NCBI GenBank assembly: GCA_035292605.1
Contig: DATDPT010000089.1
Coordinates: 1-33,984 of the forward strand
Source of the DNA: JALYNX01 sp035292605
Lineage (GTDB): Bacteria; Actinomycetota; Acidimicrobiia; Spongiisociales; ZC4RG35
DNA: 33,984 nucleotides
Direction: 5' to 3'
Part shown: in pieces, positions 7,597 to 16,770 of the stretch
Numbering within the stretch: position 1 is the stretch's first letter
Layout of the letters: every line of letters starts with the position of its first letter
Notes under the pieces: generated by a model
The model's input: only the letters and a program-made list of their open reading frames with translations
The model's database searches: none
What the model was told of the DNA's origin: nothing
Program-made: the position numbers and the translations under genes

Positions 7597-10317
7597 TCAC
7601 TCGTAGGCGATGGCGTCGAGGATCCTCAGCCGTGATGCCCTTCTCGCCGGGAAGAGCGCGGCGATGAGTCCGGCGATAGCTCCGAATACGACGAGCGCCC
7701 CTATCTGGAGAACCGGGATCGACAGCACGGTCAGCCCCTGGGACGCCATCGCAACGGCGACCACCACGCCGAAAACGGTCCCGACGACGATCCCGAGGAC
7801 CGCTCCGATGATCGCCACCACGATCGCCTCCCACGAGACCGCCCGCACCACCTGACTGCGGCTCATCCCCACAGCCCGGAGGAGGCCGATCTCGTGCGTA
7901 CGCTCGTAGATCGAGAGGGCGAGGGTATTGGTGATCCCGAAGATGGCGATGATCACTGCCAGCACGAGCAGAGCGTTGAACAACGCCAGCATGGTGTTGG
8001 CCTGATCCTCCTGCGCGGCGCGGTACTCGGCCTGGTCACGCACGGTGGCGTTGGGATAGTCAGCGGCCGCCGCCTCGACGACGGCACGAGACACCTCGGG
8101 TGAGACGCCGTCAGCGGCCTTCACCGCCACGGCGTAGTCGAGGTCGCTGCCGTAGCCGCTCATGTTCTGCTCGAAGAAATCGAGACTGACCACATAGGGT
8201 TGAACCAGGTTCTGCTTGGCGAAGATGCCCACGATCTCGACCTGCTGCAGACCTCTGGCGAAGCCCATGGGGATCTCGTCCCCCAGCGTCCAACCTTCTT
8301 CCTCGGCGACCGTGTCGAGAACGAGGACACCACCGTCGGCGAGAGCACCGAAGTCGCCTTGTTGGATATCGAGAAAGAGCGTCTGATCGGCGGTGACCGG
8401 GTCGAGGCCGGTTGCGATCTGCTCCCTTCCGTCGAGGTCCCAATACCCAATCCGCATGGCTGTGACCGCAGCGATCTCCGGCTGTTGCGTCAGGTCATCG
8501 GCGAGCTGTGGGCTGAAACCACCGACGAAGGCGTTCACGCTGAGCACGTAGTCAGCACGCAGCCCTTCGTCGATGGCTTGCCCTGCGGAGGCCTTGATCG
8601 AATCGCCCAGAATGAAGCAGAACGTCACCAGGGCGAGCCCGATCATTAGCGCCGACGCGGTAGTGGCGGTGCGTCGCGGCTTGCGCACCGCGTTCTGCAC
8701 CGCCAGGGCAGGACTGAAACGGTCGCGGACCACGGTCAGCCCGAGGTACAGCGCCAAGCCCCCCACTGCCAGGGGGATCAACGCCAGGGGGATCATGTAG
8801 GCGACAGCCCCAACCCCGCTCGAGGCGCCGTAGACGACCAGGCCAACCCCGGTCCCAACCAGCGCAAGACCGGAAAGGACCCCGACGGCGGTCAAGACCG
8901 ACCGGTGCCCCAGGACCGCGGCAGCTGGTTTCACCACATTCGAGCTGAGCAAGCTGACCGCGAGGAAGACCAGGGCGGCGCCGATCCCGACCCTGGTCAG
9001 CTGGTTGAGAGGACCGATGTCGATCAGGCCCTCGAGAAGACCACTGACCATGAACCCCACCCCCGCGGCGAGCAAGATGCCTCCGATGATGGCCCTCGCC
9101 CTGTCCGACATCCGCAGGGTGACGTCCATGTCGTGAAGTGCGGCGACGGGAGGGATGCGGGAGGCGCGCACCGCCGGGACCACCGCCGCGGCAACCGTAA
9201 CCAGCAGGCCGACTGCCAGGCCGACGACGATGGTCCGCAGGGCTAGTGGCGCCGAGGTGCTGGGCATGCTGAACCCGGCGGCGTCCATGATGACGGTGAG
9301 CCCGCCAGCGATCCCGAACCCGAGCAGGATCCCCAGTAGCGAGGCAACGAGCCCGACCAGCAGCGCCTCGATCACCACCATCCAGATTATCTGGCTGCCA
9401 GTAGCTCCCACCGCTCTCATCAAGCCCAGCTCCCGCTGCCGCTGCCGCACGATGATCCGGAATGTGTTCTGGATGATGAAGGAGCCGACGAACACCGCCA
9501 CCGCGGCGAAGACGAGGAGGGCTGTCTGCAGGAAGCCGAGACTTTCTTGCATCGACTGGGTCTGTGCTGCGAGCTCGTCGGTGGCGGTGACTGCCTCCAA
9601 AGTGTCCGGCAGAACTGCCTGGATGCGCCTCGTCAGAACCTCGGGTGTGGTGCCCGAGTCGGCCACCACGGTGATCGAGCTGTACTCGCCCTCCATGCCA
9701 AAGAGTCGCTGTGCCGTATCGAGGTCGAAAAGGGCCATGGTGGCGCCTCCGAGGTTGTCCGCCTCTCCGAACCCGATTATGCCGACGACACGGTAGGTGG
9801 CGACTTTCATGAGGGTCTGGACCTCGACGACGTCTCCGAGGACCAGATCGTGAGCGGTGGCGGTGCGGGCATCGATCACAACCTCGTCGGAGGCGGTCGG
9901 TCCACGCCCTTCCCTCATCTCGGTGTTACCCACCAGTCGGTCGTCCTCGACCCAGGAGCCACCTAGCGTCGGAGGTCCTGTGGGCACGATCGCCTTGCCC
10001 GCCTCGTCGTAGATGACGGCGAACCCGCTAACCGACCCCTCTGCCGCGACGACCCCAGGCACGCCGCGTACGGTCTCGATGACTCCCGCGTTGAACGGCG
10101 GCGGTATACCCAGGCTGACGTCGTACCCGGTCTCTGATTGGACGATCACGTCCTGCCCGGCGTACACGTCGGCGAAGAGCTCGTCGAAGGTCTTGTCGAT
10201 GGTGTCGGTGAAGATGAAGGTGCCGGCGACGAACGCCACGCCCATCATCACCGACATGGCGGTGAGCACCAGACGCAGCCTGTGCCCAAGGGCACTCTTC
10301 AGGGTTGCTCGAAGCAT
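7597..10317 (-). CDS. ABC transporter permease with two FtsX domains
   Basis: This 906-aa permease has an N-terminal TM (~15-35), a large extracellular MacB-type periplasmic-core-like domain (~40-255), and a first FtsX unit of three TMs (~262-385, with QRQRELGLMRAVGATGSQI). A middle block of about four hydrophobic segments follows (~410-530), then a second TM/extracellular pair and a second FtsX unit (~785-895, with ERTHEIGLLRAVGMSRSQV). The duplicated RAVG coupling motifs mark the ABC3/FtsX permease family, used for export of lipids, lipoproteins or peptides or for mechanotransmission. The adjacent ATPase gene ends one base before this start. The protein is full length; the substrate cannot be read from sequence. 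Confidence 0.92.
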   Translation of the reverse strand: MLRATLKSALGHRLRLVLTAMSVMMGVAFVAGTFIFTDTIDKTFDELFADVYAGQDVIVQSETGYDVSLGIPPPFNAGVIETVRGVPGVVAAEGSVSGFAVIYDEAGKAIVPTGPPTLGGSWVEDDRLVGNTEMREGRGPTASDEVVIDARTATAHDLVLGDVVEVQTLMKVATYRVVGIIGFGEADNLGGATMALFDLDTAQRLFGMEGEYSSITVVADSGTTPEVLTRRIQAVLPDTLEAVTATDELAAQTQSMQESLGFLQTALLVFAAVAVFVGSFIIQNTFRIIVRQRQRELGLMRAVGATGSQIIWMVVIEALLVGLVASLLGILLGFGIAGGLTVIMDAAGFSMPSTSAPLALRTIVVGLAVGLLVTVAAAVVPAVRASRIPPVAALHDMDVTLRMSDRARAIIGGILLAAGVGFMVSGLLEGLIDIGPLNQLTRVGIGAALVFLAVSLLSSNVVKPAAAVLGHRSVLTAVGVLSGLALVGTGVGLVVYGASSGVGAVAYMIPLALIPLAVGGLALYLGLTVVRDRFSPALAVQNAVRKPRRTATTASALMIGLALVTFCFILGDSIKASAGQAIDEGLRADYVLSVNAFVGGFSPQLADDLTQQPEIAAVTAMRIGYWDLDGREQIATGLDPVTADQTLFLDIQQGDFGALADGGVLVLDTVAEEEGWTLGDEIPMGFARGLQQVEIVGIFAKQNLVQPYVVSLDFFEQNMSGYGSDLDYAVAVKAADGVSPEVSRAVVEAAAADYPNATVRDQAEYRAAQEDQANTMLALFNALLVLAVIIAIFGITNTLALSIYERTHEIGLLRAVGMSRSQVVRAVSWEAIVVAIIGAVLGIVVGTVFGVVVAVAMASQGLTVLSIPVLQIGALVVFGAIAGLIAALFPARRASRLRILDAIAYE

Positions 10318-10318
10318 G

Positions 10319-11068
10319 TCAGCCCCCGAACTGCTTCATACGGTCGATGACCGCTTCCGTTGTCGGGTTGGCCATCTCGTCCACGATGCGGCCGTCGCCA
10401 AGGAAGACGATCCGGTCGGCATATGCCGCCGCCACCGGATCGTGGGTGACCATGACGATCGTCTGGCCGTAGTCGCTCGCCGCACGACGCATGAAAGCGA
10501 GCAGTTCGGCGGCAGAGCGCGAGTCGAGGTTTCCCGAAGGCTCGTCGGCGAAGACAATGGCGGGGTGAGAGACCAGGGCGCGGGCGGCGGCGACCCGCTG
10601 CTGCTCGCCCCCTGAGAGCTCGTTGGGGCGGTGGCTCAGTCGGTTTTCGATGCCGAGGATCCCCACTACCTCGCCGAACCATGCGGCGTCGTGTGCGGCA
10701 CCGGCGATGAGCAGCGGAAGCAGCACGTTCTCCTTGGCGGAAAGCGTCGGGATCAGGTTGAAGGCCTGGAAAACGAACCCAACCTTCTCTCGCCGGAGCA
10801 AGGTGAGGTCCTTGTCCGACAGCGATCCCAGCTCGACTTCGCCGATATAGGCGCTCCCGGAGGTGAGGACGTCGAGACCCGCCAGACAGTGGAGCAGGGT
10901 CGACTTGCCCGACCCCGAAGGGCCCATGATCGCAGTGAAACGCCCCGATTCGAAGGAAACGTCGATGCCGTCGAGGGCGGTCACGGCGGTGTCTCCCTGC
11001 CCATATCGCTTCACCCCTGCCGTCATGCGCGCCGCCGTCAGATCGGTGCGAGGGACGGTGGTCACCAT
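10319..11068 (-). CDS. ABC transporter ATP-binding protein (MacB/LolD type)
   Basis: A 249-aa ATPase with Walker A GPSGSGKST (49-57), Q-loop Q101 in VFQAFNLIP, signature LSGGEQQRV (151-159), Walker B IVFADEP (171-177) and the H-loop His at 209 in VMVTHD. This belongs to the LolD/MacB-type ATPases that pair with FtsX-like permeases. I chose the ATG at 11068 because an AGGAG lies eight bases upstream; an in-frame ATG at 11095 would lie upstream of that SD. The stop is one base from the permease ATG, so the two genes form an operon and encode one transporter. Confidence 0.93.
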   Translation of the reverse strand: MVTTVPRTDLTAARMTAGVKRYGQGDTAVTALDGIDVSFESGRFTAIMGPSGSGKSTLLHCLAGLDVLTSGSAYIGEVELGSLSDKDLTLLRREKVGFVFQAFNLIPTLSAKENVLLPLLIAGAAHDAAWFGEVVGILGIENRLSHRPNELSGGEQQRVAAARALVSHPAIVFADEPSGNLDSRSAAELLAFMRRAASDYGQTIVMVTHDPVAAAYADRIVFLGDGRIVDEMANPTTEAVIDRMKQFGG

Positions 11069-11340
11069 ATTGGAATCTCCTAACGCGAGACACATGCCAA
11101 GCAGGACCGACGGCCAACTCCACCGAGAGCCATCGCCGGTCCTATTTGCGATTGGATCGGCACCCTGCTGCCCACGCCAGAGGCTTTCGGCCCGAAACGA
11201 CCTACTCGGGGTGGCTCACACCTCGGGGAGACTCACCCCACTCAGCCCGGATTCACCGGGATCGGGTGATGGTGTGAGGCGGCAATCGAGAGCCCTGGAG
11301 AGGCTGACCGATACGCTGGCCCGACGAGAAGGGAGCAATG

Positions 11341-11733
11341 ATGTCGGTGACGCTGGAAGACTGGATCGAGGCCTACCGGAGGGCATGGGAAGAGCGGGAT
11401 GCCGAGGCGGCGGCCGGCCTGTTCACACCGGATGCAACCTACCGCTCCAACATCTTCGAAGCCCCGCACCAGGGCAGGGACGGCGTCCGCGTCTACTGGG
11501 AATCGGTAACGAGCACCCAGAGTGAAGCCCGGGTGCGCATGGGACGCCCCCTCGTCGAGGGCGACCGGGTCGCCGTAGAGTTCTGGACCAACATGAAGGT
11601 GGAGGGAGAGGATGTCACGCTTCCGGGTTGCCTCCTCCTCGACCTCAACGAGAACGGGCTGTGCAGTCGGCTCAGGGAGTACTGGCATTACGAACCGGGA
11701 ACCGCTGAGCCCCCATCCGAATGGGGAAAGTGA
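11341..11733 (+). CDS. NTF2-like (SnoaL-like) family protein
   Basis: About 130 aa. The N-terminus TLEDWIEAYRRAWEERDAEA followed by LFTPDATYRSNIF is the helical start of the NTF2-like cone fold. Later strands include GRDGVRVYWE and RVAVEFWTNM. The family covers small ligand-binding proteins, ketosteroid-isomerase-like enzymes and SnoaL cyclases, so function cannot be assigned. There are two ATGs; the second (11341) is five bases after GGGAG and is preferred over 11338. The gene lies 36 bp before the tryptophanase-like gene on the same strand and may be cotranscribed with it. Confidence 0.8.
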   Translation: MSVTLEDWIEAYRRAWEERDAEAAAGLFTPDATYRSNIFEAPHQGRDGVRVYWESVTSTQSEARVRMGRPLVEGDRVAVEFWTNMKVEGEDVTLPGCLLLDLNENGLCSRLREYWHYEPGTAEPPSEWGK

Positions 11734-11769
11734 TCGACCGGGGAGGTCCCCGACTCGGGTCGGGTGATC

Positions 11770-13173
11770 ATGTCTGAGCAACCAACTCCTGGAAGTGGAT
11801 TTCGAACCATCATCGAGCCGTTCCGGATCCACTCGGTCGAGCCGATCGACTTCTCAACCCTCGAGGAACGACAGCAGGCTCTGCAACGAGCCCGGTACAA
11901 CCTGTTCGGGCTCAAAGCCCAGGAGGTGATCATCGATCTCCTGACCGATTCGGGAACTGGTGCTCTCTCCACCCGCCAATGGGCGGGGATGATGCAGGGC
12001 GACGAGTCCTATGCGGGCAGCCGTTCCTATGAGCGATTCCGAGAGTCGGTTAGCGCCATCACTGGCTTTCCCGAGGTGATACCGACTCATCAAGGGCGGG
12101 CCGCGGAGAGCATCCTCTTCTCAGTGAAGGTTCGCCGAGGAGACGTGGTTCCTTCCAACACCCATTTCGACACCACACGCGCCAACGTCGAGCATCAGGG
12201 TGCAGAAGCCCGAGACCTCCTCATCCCTGAAGGGCGCGATACCCAATCCGAGCATCCCTTCAAGGGAAACATGGACGTGCGTGCTTTGGAGGAGACCATC
12301 GCCGAGGTTGGTGCCCCGAGGGTCCCGTTGGTGATGATGACAGTCACCAACAACTCCGGGGGAGGCCAACCCGTCTCGATGGAGAATCTCCGAGAGATCC
12401 GTTCGATCTGCGATAGGAACGGCATACCGCTGATGCTCGACGCCTGCCGGTTCGCAGAGAACGCCTGGTTCATCAAGCAGCGGGAGCCGGGGTACGCGGA
12501 AGCCGCCCCCTTGGATATCGCCCGAGAGATGTTCGCATTAGCCGACGGGGCGACCATGTCCGCCAAGAAGGACGGGATGTCCAACATTGGAGGATTCCTC
12601 GGACTTCATGATCCCGAGATCGCCACTGCGGCTCGCAACCTCCTGATCCTCACTGAGGGATTTCCCACCTACGGGGGCATGGCCGGGTACGACCTGGAAG
12701 CAGTCGCCCAGGGGTTATGGGAAGCCCTCGACGAGGACTACCTCCGCTATCGGATACGCTCTACCGCCTACCTTGCCGAGCTGGCCGAGGCCGCCGGAAT
12801 GCCCACCGTGCGCCCCCCGGGAGGCCACGCCGTCTATCTCGACGCTGCCCGGGCTCTGCCCCATATTCCCCCAGGCCAGTATCCCGCCCAGGTTCTGGCA
12901 TGCGCCCTCTACCTCCAAGGTGGGGTGCGGGGAGTGGAGATCGGATCGGTCATGTTCGGCAAACCTCAACCAGATGGAACCGAGACACCCGCGGCGATGG
13001 AACTCGTCCGGCTGGCAATACCCCGCCGCACATACACCCAGAGCCACATCGACTACGTAGGGGAAGTCATCGCAGCGGTGGCGGCGCAAGCCGATCAGCT
13101 CACCGGCCTGCGGATCGTCGAACAGGCGCCATGGTTGCGGCACTTCACCGCAGCCCTCGCCCCTCTGGCCTGA
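11770..13173 (+). CDS. tnaA: tryptophanase-like beta-eliminating lyase (PLP)
   Basis: A 467-aa PLP enzyme aligned by eye with tryptophanase and tyrosine phenol-lyase over its full length. The PLP lysine is the second K of SAKKDG (K267). Other family motifs are PTHQGR, NNSGGGQPVS, DACRFAENAWFIKQRE, EGFPTYGG and RLAIPRRTYTQ. Two positions that separate the subfamilies look tryptophanase-like: Asp in HFDTTR (D134; tyrosine phenol-lyase has Thr) and V/I in GVEIGS (tyrosine phenol-lyase has MERG). Predicted reaction: L-tryptophan to indole, pyruvate and ammonia. No TnaC-like leader or tryptophan permease is seen nearby. The start is ATG 11770; GTG 11764 is possible. Confidence 0.85.
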   Translation: MSEQPTPGSGFRTIIEPFRIHSVEPIDFSTLEERQQALQRARYNLFGLKAQEVIIDLLTDSGTGALSTRQWAGMMQGDESYAGSRSYERFRESVSAITGFPEVIPTHQGRAAESILFSVKVRRGDVVPSNTHFDTTRANVEHQGAEARDLLIPEGRDTQSEHPFKGNMDVRALEETIAEVGAPRVPLVMMTVTNNSGGGQPVSMENLREIRSICDRNGIPLMLDACRFAENAWFIKQREPGYAEAAPLDIAREMFALADGATMSAKKDGMSNIGGFLGLHDPEIATAARNLLILTEGFPTYGGMAGYDLEAVAQGLWEALDEDYLRYRIRSTAYLAELAEAAGMPTVRPPGGHAVYLDAARALPHIPPGQYPAQVLACALYLQGGVRGVEIGSVMFGKPQPDGTETPAAMELVRLAIPRRTYTQSHIDYVGEVIAAVAAQADQLTGLRIVEQAPWLRHFTAALAPLA

Positions 13174-13393
13174 GCCTCACCACATGACCCGACTCGACAG
13201 GCGACAGGGGCGTGTCGTGGAATCTCGCCGGATCGTCTTCGCAGCCTCTCGTCTGGGAGGCGTGTTCGGTCTAGTCTCCCTCGGCTGGTCGCGGTGGGTC
13301 ATGACCCAAGGTAGTTCCTGGTGGGGTGCTCCTTGAGTTCGCACAGTGTCGCCTGGATCATAGAACCAGACCCGACCACCGATTCTCGATGGC
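13174..13393. other. intergenic region with 14-bp palindrome
   Basis: A 220-bp gap between the convergent tryptophanase-like and cupin genes. It holds the perfect palindrome TGGGTCATGACCCA at 13295-13308, which may be a binding site or a small hairpin. No gene is supported. Confidence 0.4.
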
Positions 13394-13765
13394 TCAGCCC
13401 TGTTTGACCAGGCAAACCGAGAGCAGCGTGTCCTCGGTGATCCCGTGCCAATCGTGCCCGGTTCCTGGTAAGAAGACATACAACTCCGGCCCCTCGTAGG
13501 ACAACTCGGTGCCGTCCGGAAGCCCAAGCGATCCCCGCCCTCTCACCACCTGACAGAAAGCGACATCGGGGCTCGAATGCATGACGAACCCACCCCCAGC
13601 CGCTATCTGAACCAATTGAATCTCGGCTCCGGGTACCGCGAGCAACTCGACCAGGCTGACCCGATCGAGGGGCTTTCCGTCGTACTCCTCAAGAGCCCTC
13701 CATTCGGGCGCCTCCGCGACTTTGGGTACGACCTCGTTCTCGAGTCGAAAGATCGTTGTTCTCAT
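13394..13765 (-). CDS. cupin-domain protein, last gene of sugar operon
   Basis: A 123-aa single cupin. The first cupin motif region is FVMHSSPDVAFCQVVRGRG and the second is LPGTGHDWHGI, giving plausible metal ligands (H63 and the two His of GHDWH). The ATG at 13765 follows AGGAG by two bases and overlaps the upstream dehydrogenase stop by four (ATGA). The longer open frame upstream runs back into that dehydrogenase and is rejected. Small cupins in such operons act as sugar isomerases, epimerases or ligand sensors; which one is not determined here. Confidence 0.82.
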   Translation of the reverse strand: MRTTIFRLENEVVPKVAEAPEWRALEEYDGKPLDRVSLVELLAVPGAEIQLVQIAAGGGFVMHSSPDVAFCQVVRGRGSLGLPDGTELSYEGPELYVFLPGTGHDWHGITEDTLLSVCLVKQG

Positions 13766-14700
13766 TGCTCCTCTCCAGTTCGGGTCTCGCCGTCGATGCC
13801 GAGTGCCTCGAGCACGATCTGCACCGCGGCGACACCTGTGCGTACCACGGCCTCGACCGTGGAGGCCCCGGCGTGGGGACTTGCCAGAAAGCCGGTCATG
13901 CCCCACAGCCGGGAGCCCGGATCCGGACGCTCCTCGAAGTCGTCGAAGGCGGCGCCGGCCAGACGCCCCGAGGCGAGGGCGTCGGCTATGGCATCAATAT
14001 CGGCCAGGGCAAAGCGGGCGGTGTTGACCAGAAACCCACCTGGTCGCATCCTGGCCAGGAAGTCGCCATCCACCATGTGGCGTGTGTCCTCGGTCAGCGG
14101 GAGATGAAGCGAGATGGCATCTGAGCTCGAGATGAGCTCATCGAGAGCCAGCATGGGGACATCGCTGTGGTCCACGAAGGGGTCGTAGGCGGCCACCTCC
14201 ATGCTCATGGCTCCCCCAATCCGGGCGACCCGCCGGCCCACCTCACCCAACCCGATCAAACCGAGCCGCCTCCCCATCAACTCGACCCCGATGTGACGGT
14301 GCCATCTGCCTGAGGCCGCGGACACGTGATGCGGTACCACCCGGCGAGCCAGGGCGAGCAGGAGGGCCACTGTCAGTTCCGCGACGCTTTGCGCATTCGC
14401 TCCCGGAGTCGACGCAACCTCTATGCCCAACCGCTCGGCGGCATGTAAGTCGATGTTGTCCAGCCCGCTCCCGTACTTGGCCACCACCCGTAGCGGCCCC
14501 GCCTCGAGCACACGTTCGGTGACCGGATCGATGCCGACGATCAGGGCATCACAGCCATCGACCAGGTCGATCATCTCCTCTTCGGTCAGTTGCCGTTCGA
14601 CCGAGGGATAGACCGCTACCAACCCGCTGCCGGCGAGGATCTCCTGGTGCCTTCCCGGAATTTGGCGGAAAGAGCGAGGGCTCACCGCAACCGAGCTCAC
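13762..14700 (-). CDS. D-2-hydroxyacid dehydrogenase family protein
   Basis: A 312-aa member of the phosphoglycerate/2-hydroxyacid dehydrogenase family. KYGSGLDNID is the substrate-loop region, GLIGLGEVGRRVA (147-159) the NAD-binding Rossmann motif and NTAR with R229 the substrate arginine. SPHAG with H276 is the catalytic His. In the usual DVFxxEP motif the sequence is DDFEERP, so the position of the catalytic Glu appears to be Arg (R258), with Glu at neighbouring E256/E257. It overlaps the FGGY kinase stop by four bases and the cupin start by four. Likely reduces or oxidises a 2-keto/2-hydroxy acid intermediate; activity is uncertain because of the altered motif. Confidence 0.87.
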   Translation of the reverse strand: MSSVAVSPRSFRQIPGRHQEILAGSGLVAVYPSVERQLTEEEMIDLVDGCDALIVGIDPVTERVLEAGPLRVVAKYGSGLDNIDLHAAERLGIEVASTPGANAQSVAELTVALLLALARRVVPHHVSAASGRWHRHIGVELMGRRLGLIGLGEVGRRVARIGGAMSMEVAAYDPFVDHSDVPMLALDELISSSDAISLHLPLTEDTRHMVDGDFLARMRPGGFLVNTARFALADIDAIADALASGRLAGAAFDDFEERPDPGSRLWGMTGFLASPHAGASTVEAVVRTGVAAVQIVLEALGIDGETRTGEEQ

Positions 14701-16205
14701 CCTCCCAACCTCCGAAAAACGGAGCCTGACACATCCGCTAGCTCCCGGAAAGCCTCGCGGTAATGCCGATAACGGGTGTGACGCTCGGGGTCCGGCCTGA
14801 TCGACTCCCCGGTCGGCTGCCAGCGACGTGCGGTCTCTGCAAGTTCAGAGACGTCGAGACGGCCGGTCCCGACGGCCGCGATCAAGGCGTCTCCCAGGAC
14901 CCCACAGTCCTCGCGGGTGGTGGGCACCCATTCGATGCCAAGCACGTCGGCCTTGATCTGGTTCCAGAGACCCGACCTGGCACCACCACCGAGAACCCTC
15001 GCCTCATCGGGGGTCTTCCCCCCCGCCTCGGACATGAGATTGGCCCACTCGGCATATTGATATGCAATGCCCTCCAGGATCGCCCGAAACATGTGGCCCA
15101 GCCGGTGACCGCCGGTGAGCCCCATCCATCCCCCGCGGGCGTTCGGGTCGGGCGGGAGGACTCTGCCCTGGAAATGCGGATACCACAGCAGGTTCCCAGA
15201 TCCGATCTCCACTTCGCCGGCCATCCGATGCAAGGTCTCGTACGCGTCGGGGGTCTCGGATAGCCCCGCCACCTCGTCCCGAAACCAACGGAGCGCCAGC
15301 CCTCCTCCGTTGATGAAGGCGACAGAGAGGAAGGTGCCGGCGAGTACCGAGTGGGTTGCCATGAAGGTGCGGTTGGCGACGTCGGGGGCGTACTCGTCGA
15401 GGCAGAGCGCAAAGACGCAGGCCGTGCCGGACGAGTCGAACGCCTGGCCCGGGTCGACCACACCGGCCCCAAGGGCGGCGGCCGCCTGGTCGCCCGCCCC
15501 GGCCACGACAGGGGTACCCACCGGAAGCCCGGTGACTCGAGCCGCCTCTTCGCCAACCTCGCCCACGACGTCCAGTGGGTCGACGATCCGCGGCAGCAGA
15601 CGGGAGTCGACGCCGAACCCTTCCAGCAGCTCGCTTGACCAGACGGCGCTCTTGGTGTCGGCAAGATTGGTGAAATGGAGGTAGGTGCGATCGATGAAGG
15701 TGTCTTCGACCTTCAGCTCGCAAAGACGTCCGGCGACATAGGCAGCCGGCACCAGGAACTTCGCGATTCGCTCGAAGTCTCGCGGGCGTTCGTGCTTCCA
15801 CCAGAGGATCTTGGGCCCGTGGGAATAGGTGGGAGGGCAACCCGACAGCTCGGTTACCCGCCGGTCGTTTTGGCCCATCTCCAGGATGTAGGGGGCGCAC
15901 CGTGAGTCCAGCCACGAGTCGAAGTGGGTGGCCGGGTGGAAGTCGTCGTCGATGGTCCCGATGCCCGACATTTGACCGGAAAAGGCGATCCCACCGATCT
16001 CGACGTCGCCTGCCCGTTCTACGGCGGTACGGATCGTCCGGTGCGCCGAGACCTCTATCTCGTCGAGGCTCTGCTCGGCCACACCGGGGCGTGGGGTGTG
16101 TAGAGGGACCTCCTCAAAGGCTTGGCCCAGGATTTGCCCGTCGAGCGAGACCACCGCTGCCTTGGTCCCCATCGTGCCCAGGTCGCAACCGACGAAGGCA
16201 ACCAT
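14697..16205 (-). CDS. FGGY-family carbohydrate kinase (xylulokinase-like)
   Basis: 502 aa, typical FGGY length. The N-terminal actin-like phosphate loop is GCDLGTMGTK (7-16, D8). WLDSR (98-102) and the catalytic Asp in GAGDQAAAALGAG (D239) follow, with the second ATP motif DSSGTA and the C-terminal GGGARSGLWNQIKADVL. The enzyme should phosphorylate a ketose, polyol or sugar acid with ATP. The nearest sub-family by eye is xylulokinase-like, but FGGY substrates cannot be predicted safely. It overlaps the downstream dehydrogenase by four bases and starts five bases after the isomerase-like cupin gene ends. Confidence 0.9.
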   Translation of the reverse strand: MVAFVGCDLGTMGTKAAVVSLDGQILGQAFEEVPLHTPRPGVAEQSLDEIEVSAHRTIRTAVERAGDVEIGGIAFSGQMSGIGTIDDDFHPATHFDSWLDSRCAPYILEMGQNDRRVTELSGCPPTYSHGPKILWWKHERPRDFERIAKFLVPAAYVAGRLCELKVEDTFIDRTYLHFTNLADTKSAVWSSELLEGFGVDSRLLPRIVDPLDVVGEVGEEAARVTGLPVGTPVVAGAGDQAAAALGAGVVDPGQAFDSSGTACVFALCLDEYAPDVANRTFMATHSVLAGTFLSVAFINGGGLALRWFRDEVAGLSETPDAYETLHRMAGEVEIGSGNLLWYPHFQGRVLPPDPNARGGWMGLTGGHRLGHMFRAILEGIAYQYAEWANLMSEAGGKTPDEARVLGGGARSGLWNQIKADVLGIEWVPTTREDCGVLGDALIAAVGTGRLDVSELAETARRWQPTGESIRPDPERHTRYRHYREAFRELADVSGSVFRRLGG

Positions 16206-16209
16206 GTCC

Positions 16210-16770
16210 TCACCTCCGGTAGCGGTTGTTAGGCACGACTTGGGCCCCGTTCTCGCCCTTCAACACGACCACGGGGAAGCCCTCGGTCTCGATGGTGGCG
16301 TAATCGTGGCCGGCATCTCCGACATACGCAGCAAAAAACACCAAGGGTTCCTCTCCCACGTTCACACTGCGATGCGCCCACCCGCCAGGAACATAGTTGA
16401 CGGTGCCCGGCGCGATCGGCTCCACCGCATGCCGGCCGTCCTCGGTGCCCATGACCAACATCCCTTCGCCGGCCAGACCCACATAGACCTCGGAGCGATC
16501 ACGTACCTGATGGAAATGTCCTTTGGTCATGTGAAACTCGTCACCGACGGTTCCCGGTTCGAGGATCGTCGTAGAGCACTGGATCTCTGAGTTGTGCTCG
16601 GGAACCGGCATCAGGAACACGCGGTAGATGAGACGGTCCGGCTCGTCGTCGTCAACGAGATACATACCCTGCATGTCGGAGAGCCTGCGCTCAACGCTCC
16701 CCATGTCGGGATCGAGGTGACCCCGTTGCATGTCCATCATCAACGTGAAGGGATCGAGCTTTGGAATCAC
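16210..16770 (-). CDS. cupin-type phosphoglucose isomerase family protein
   Basis: 186 aa. DEFHMTKGHFHQ, EVYVGLAGEGMLV and YVPGGWAHRSVN are hallmarks of the cupin phosphoglucose isomerase family described from archaea. The metal ligands of that family are present as H85, H87, E94 and H133. Predicted to isomerise an aldose/ketose phosphate or a related sugar; in this operon the natural substrate may not be glucose 6-phosphate. The start is GTG, immediately after the upstream TAG, with a GGGGG SD inside the preceding gene. Confidence 0.87.
   Translation of the reverse strand: MIPKLDPFTLMMDMQRGHLDPDMGSVERRLSDMQGMYLVDDDEPDRLIYRVFLMPVPEHNSEIQCSTTILEPGTVGDEFHMTKGHFHQVRDRSEVYVGLAGEGMLVMGTEDGRHAVEPIAPGTVNYVPGGWAHRSVNVGEEPLVFFAAYVGDAGHDYATIETEGFPVVVLKGENGAQVVPNNRYRR

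Noticed and set aside
9155..9796. 213-codon plus-strand ORF opposite the FtsX permease
   Set aside because: Antisense shadow; low-complexity Ser/Thr/Pro/Arg composition and a well-supported gene on the other strand.
15004..15915. 303-codon minus-strand ORF inside the FGGY kinase gene
   Set aside because: Arg/Pro/Gly-rich composition of an alternate frame in high-GC DNA; the overlapping kinase frame has all family motifs.
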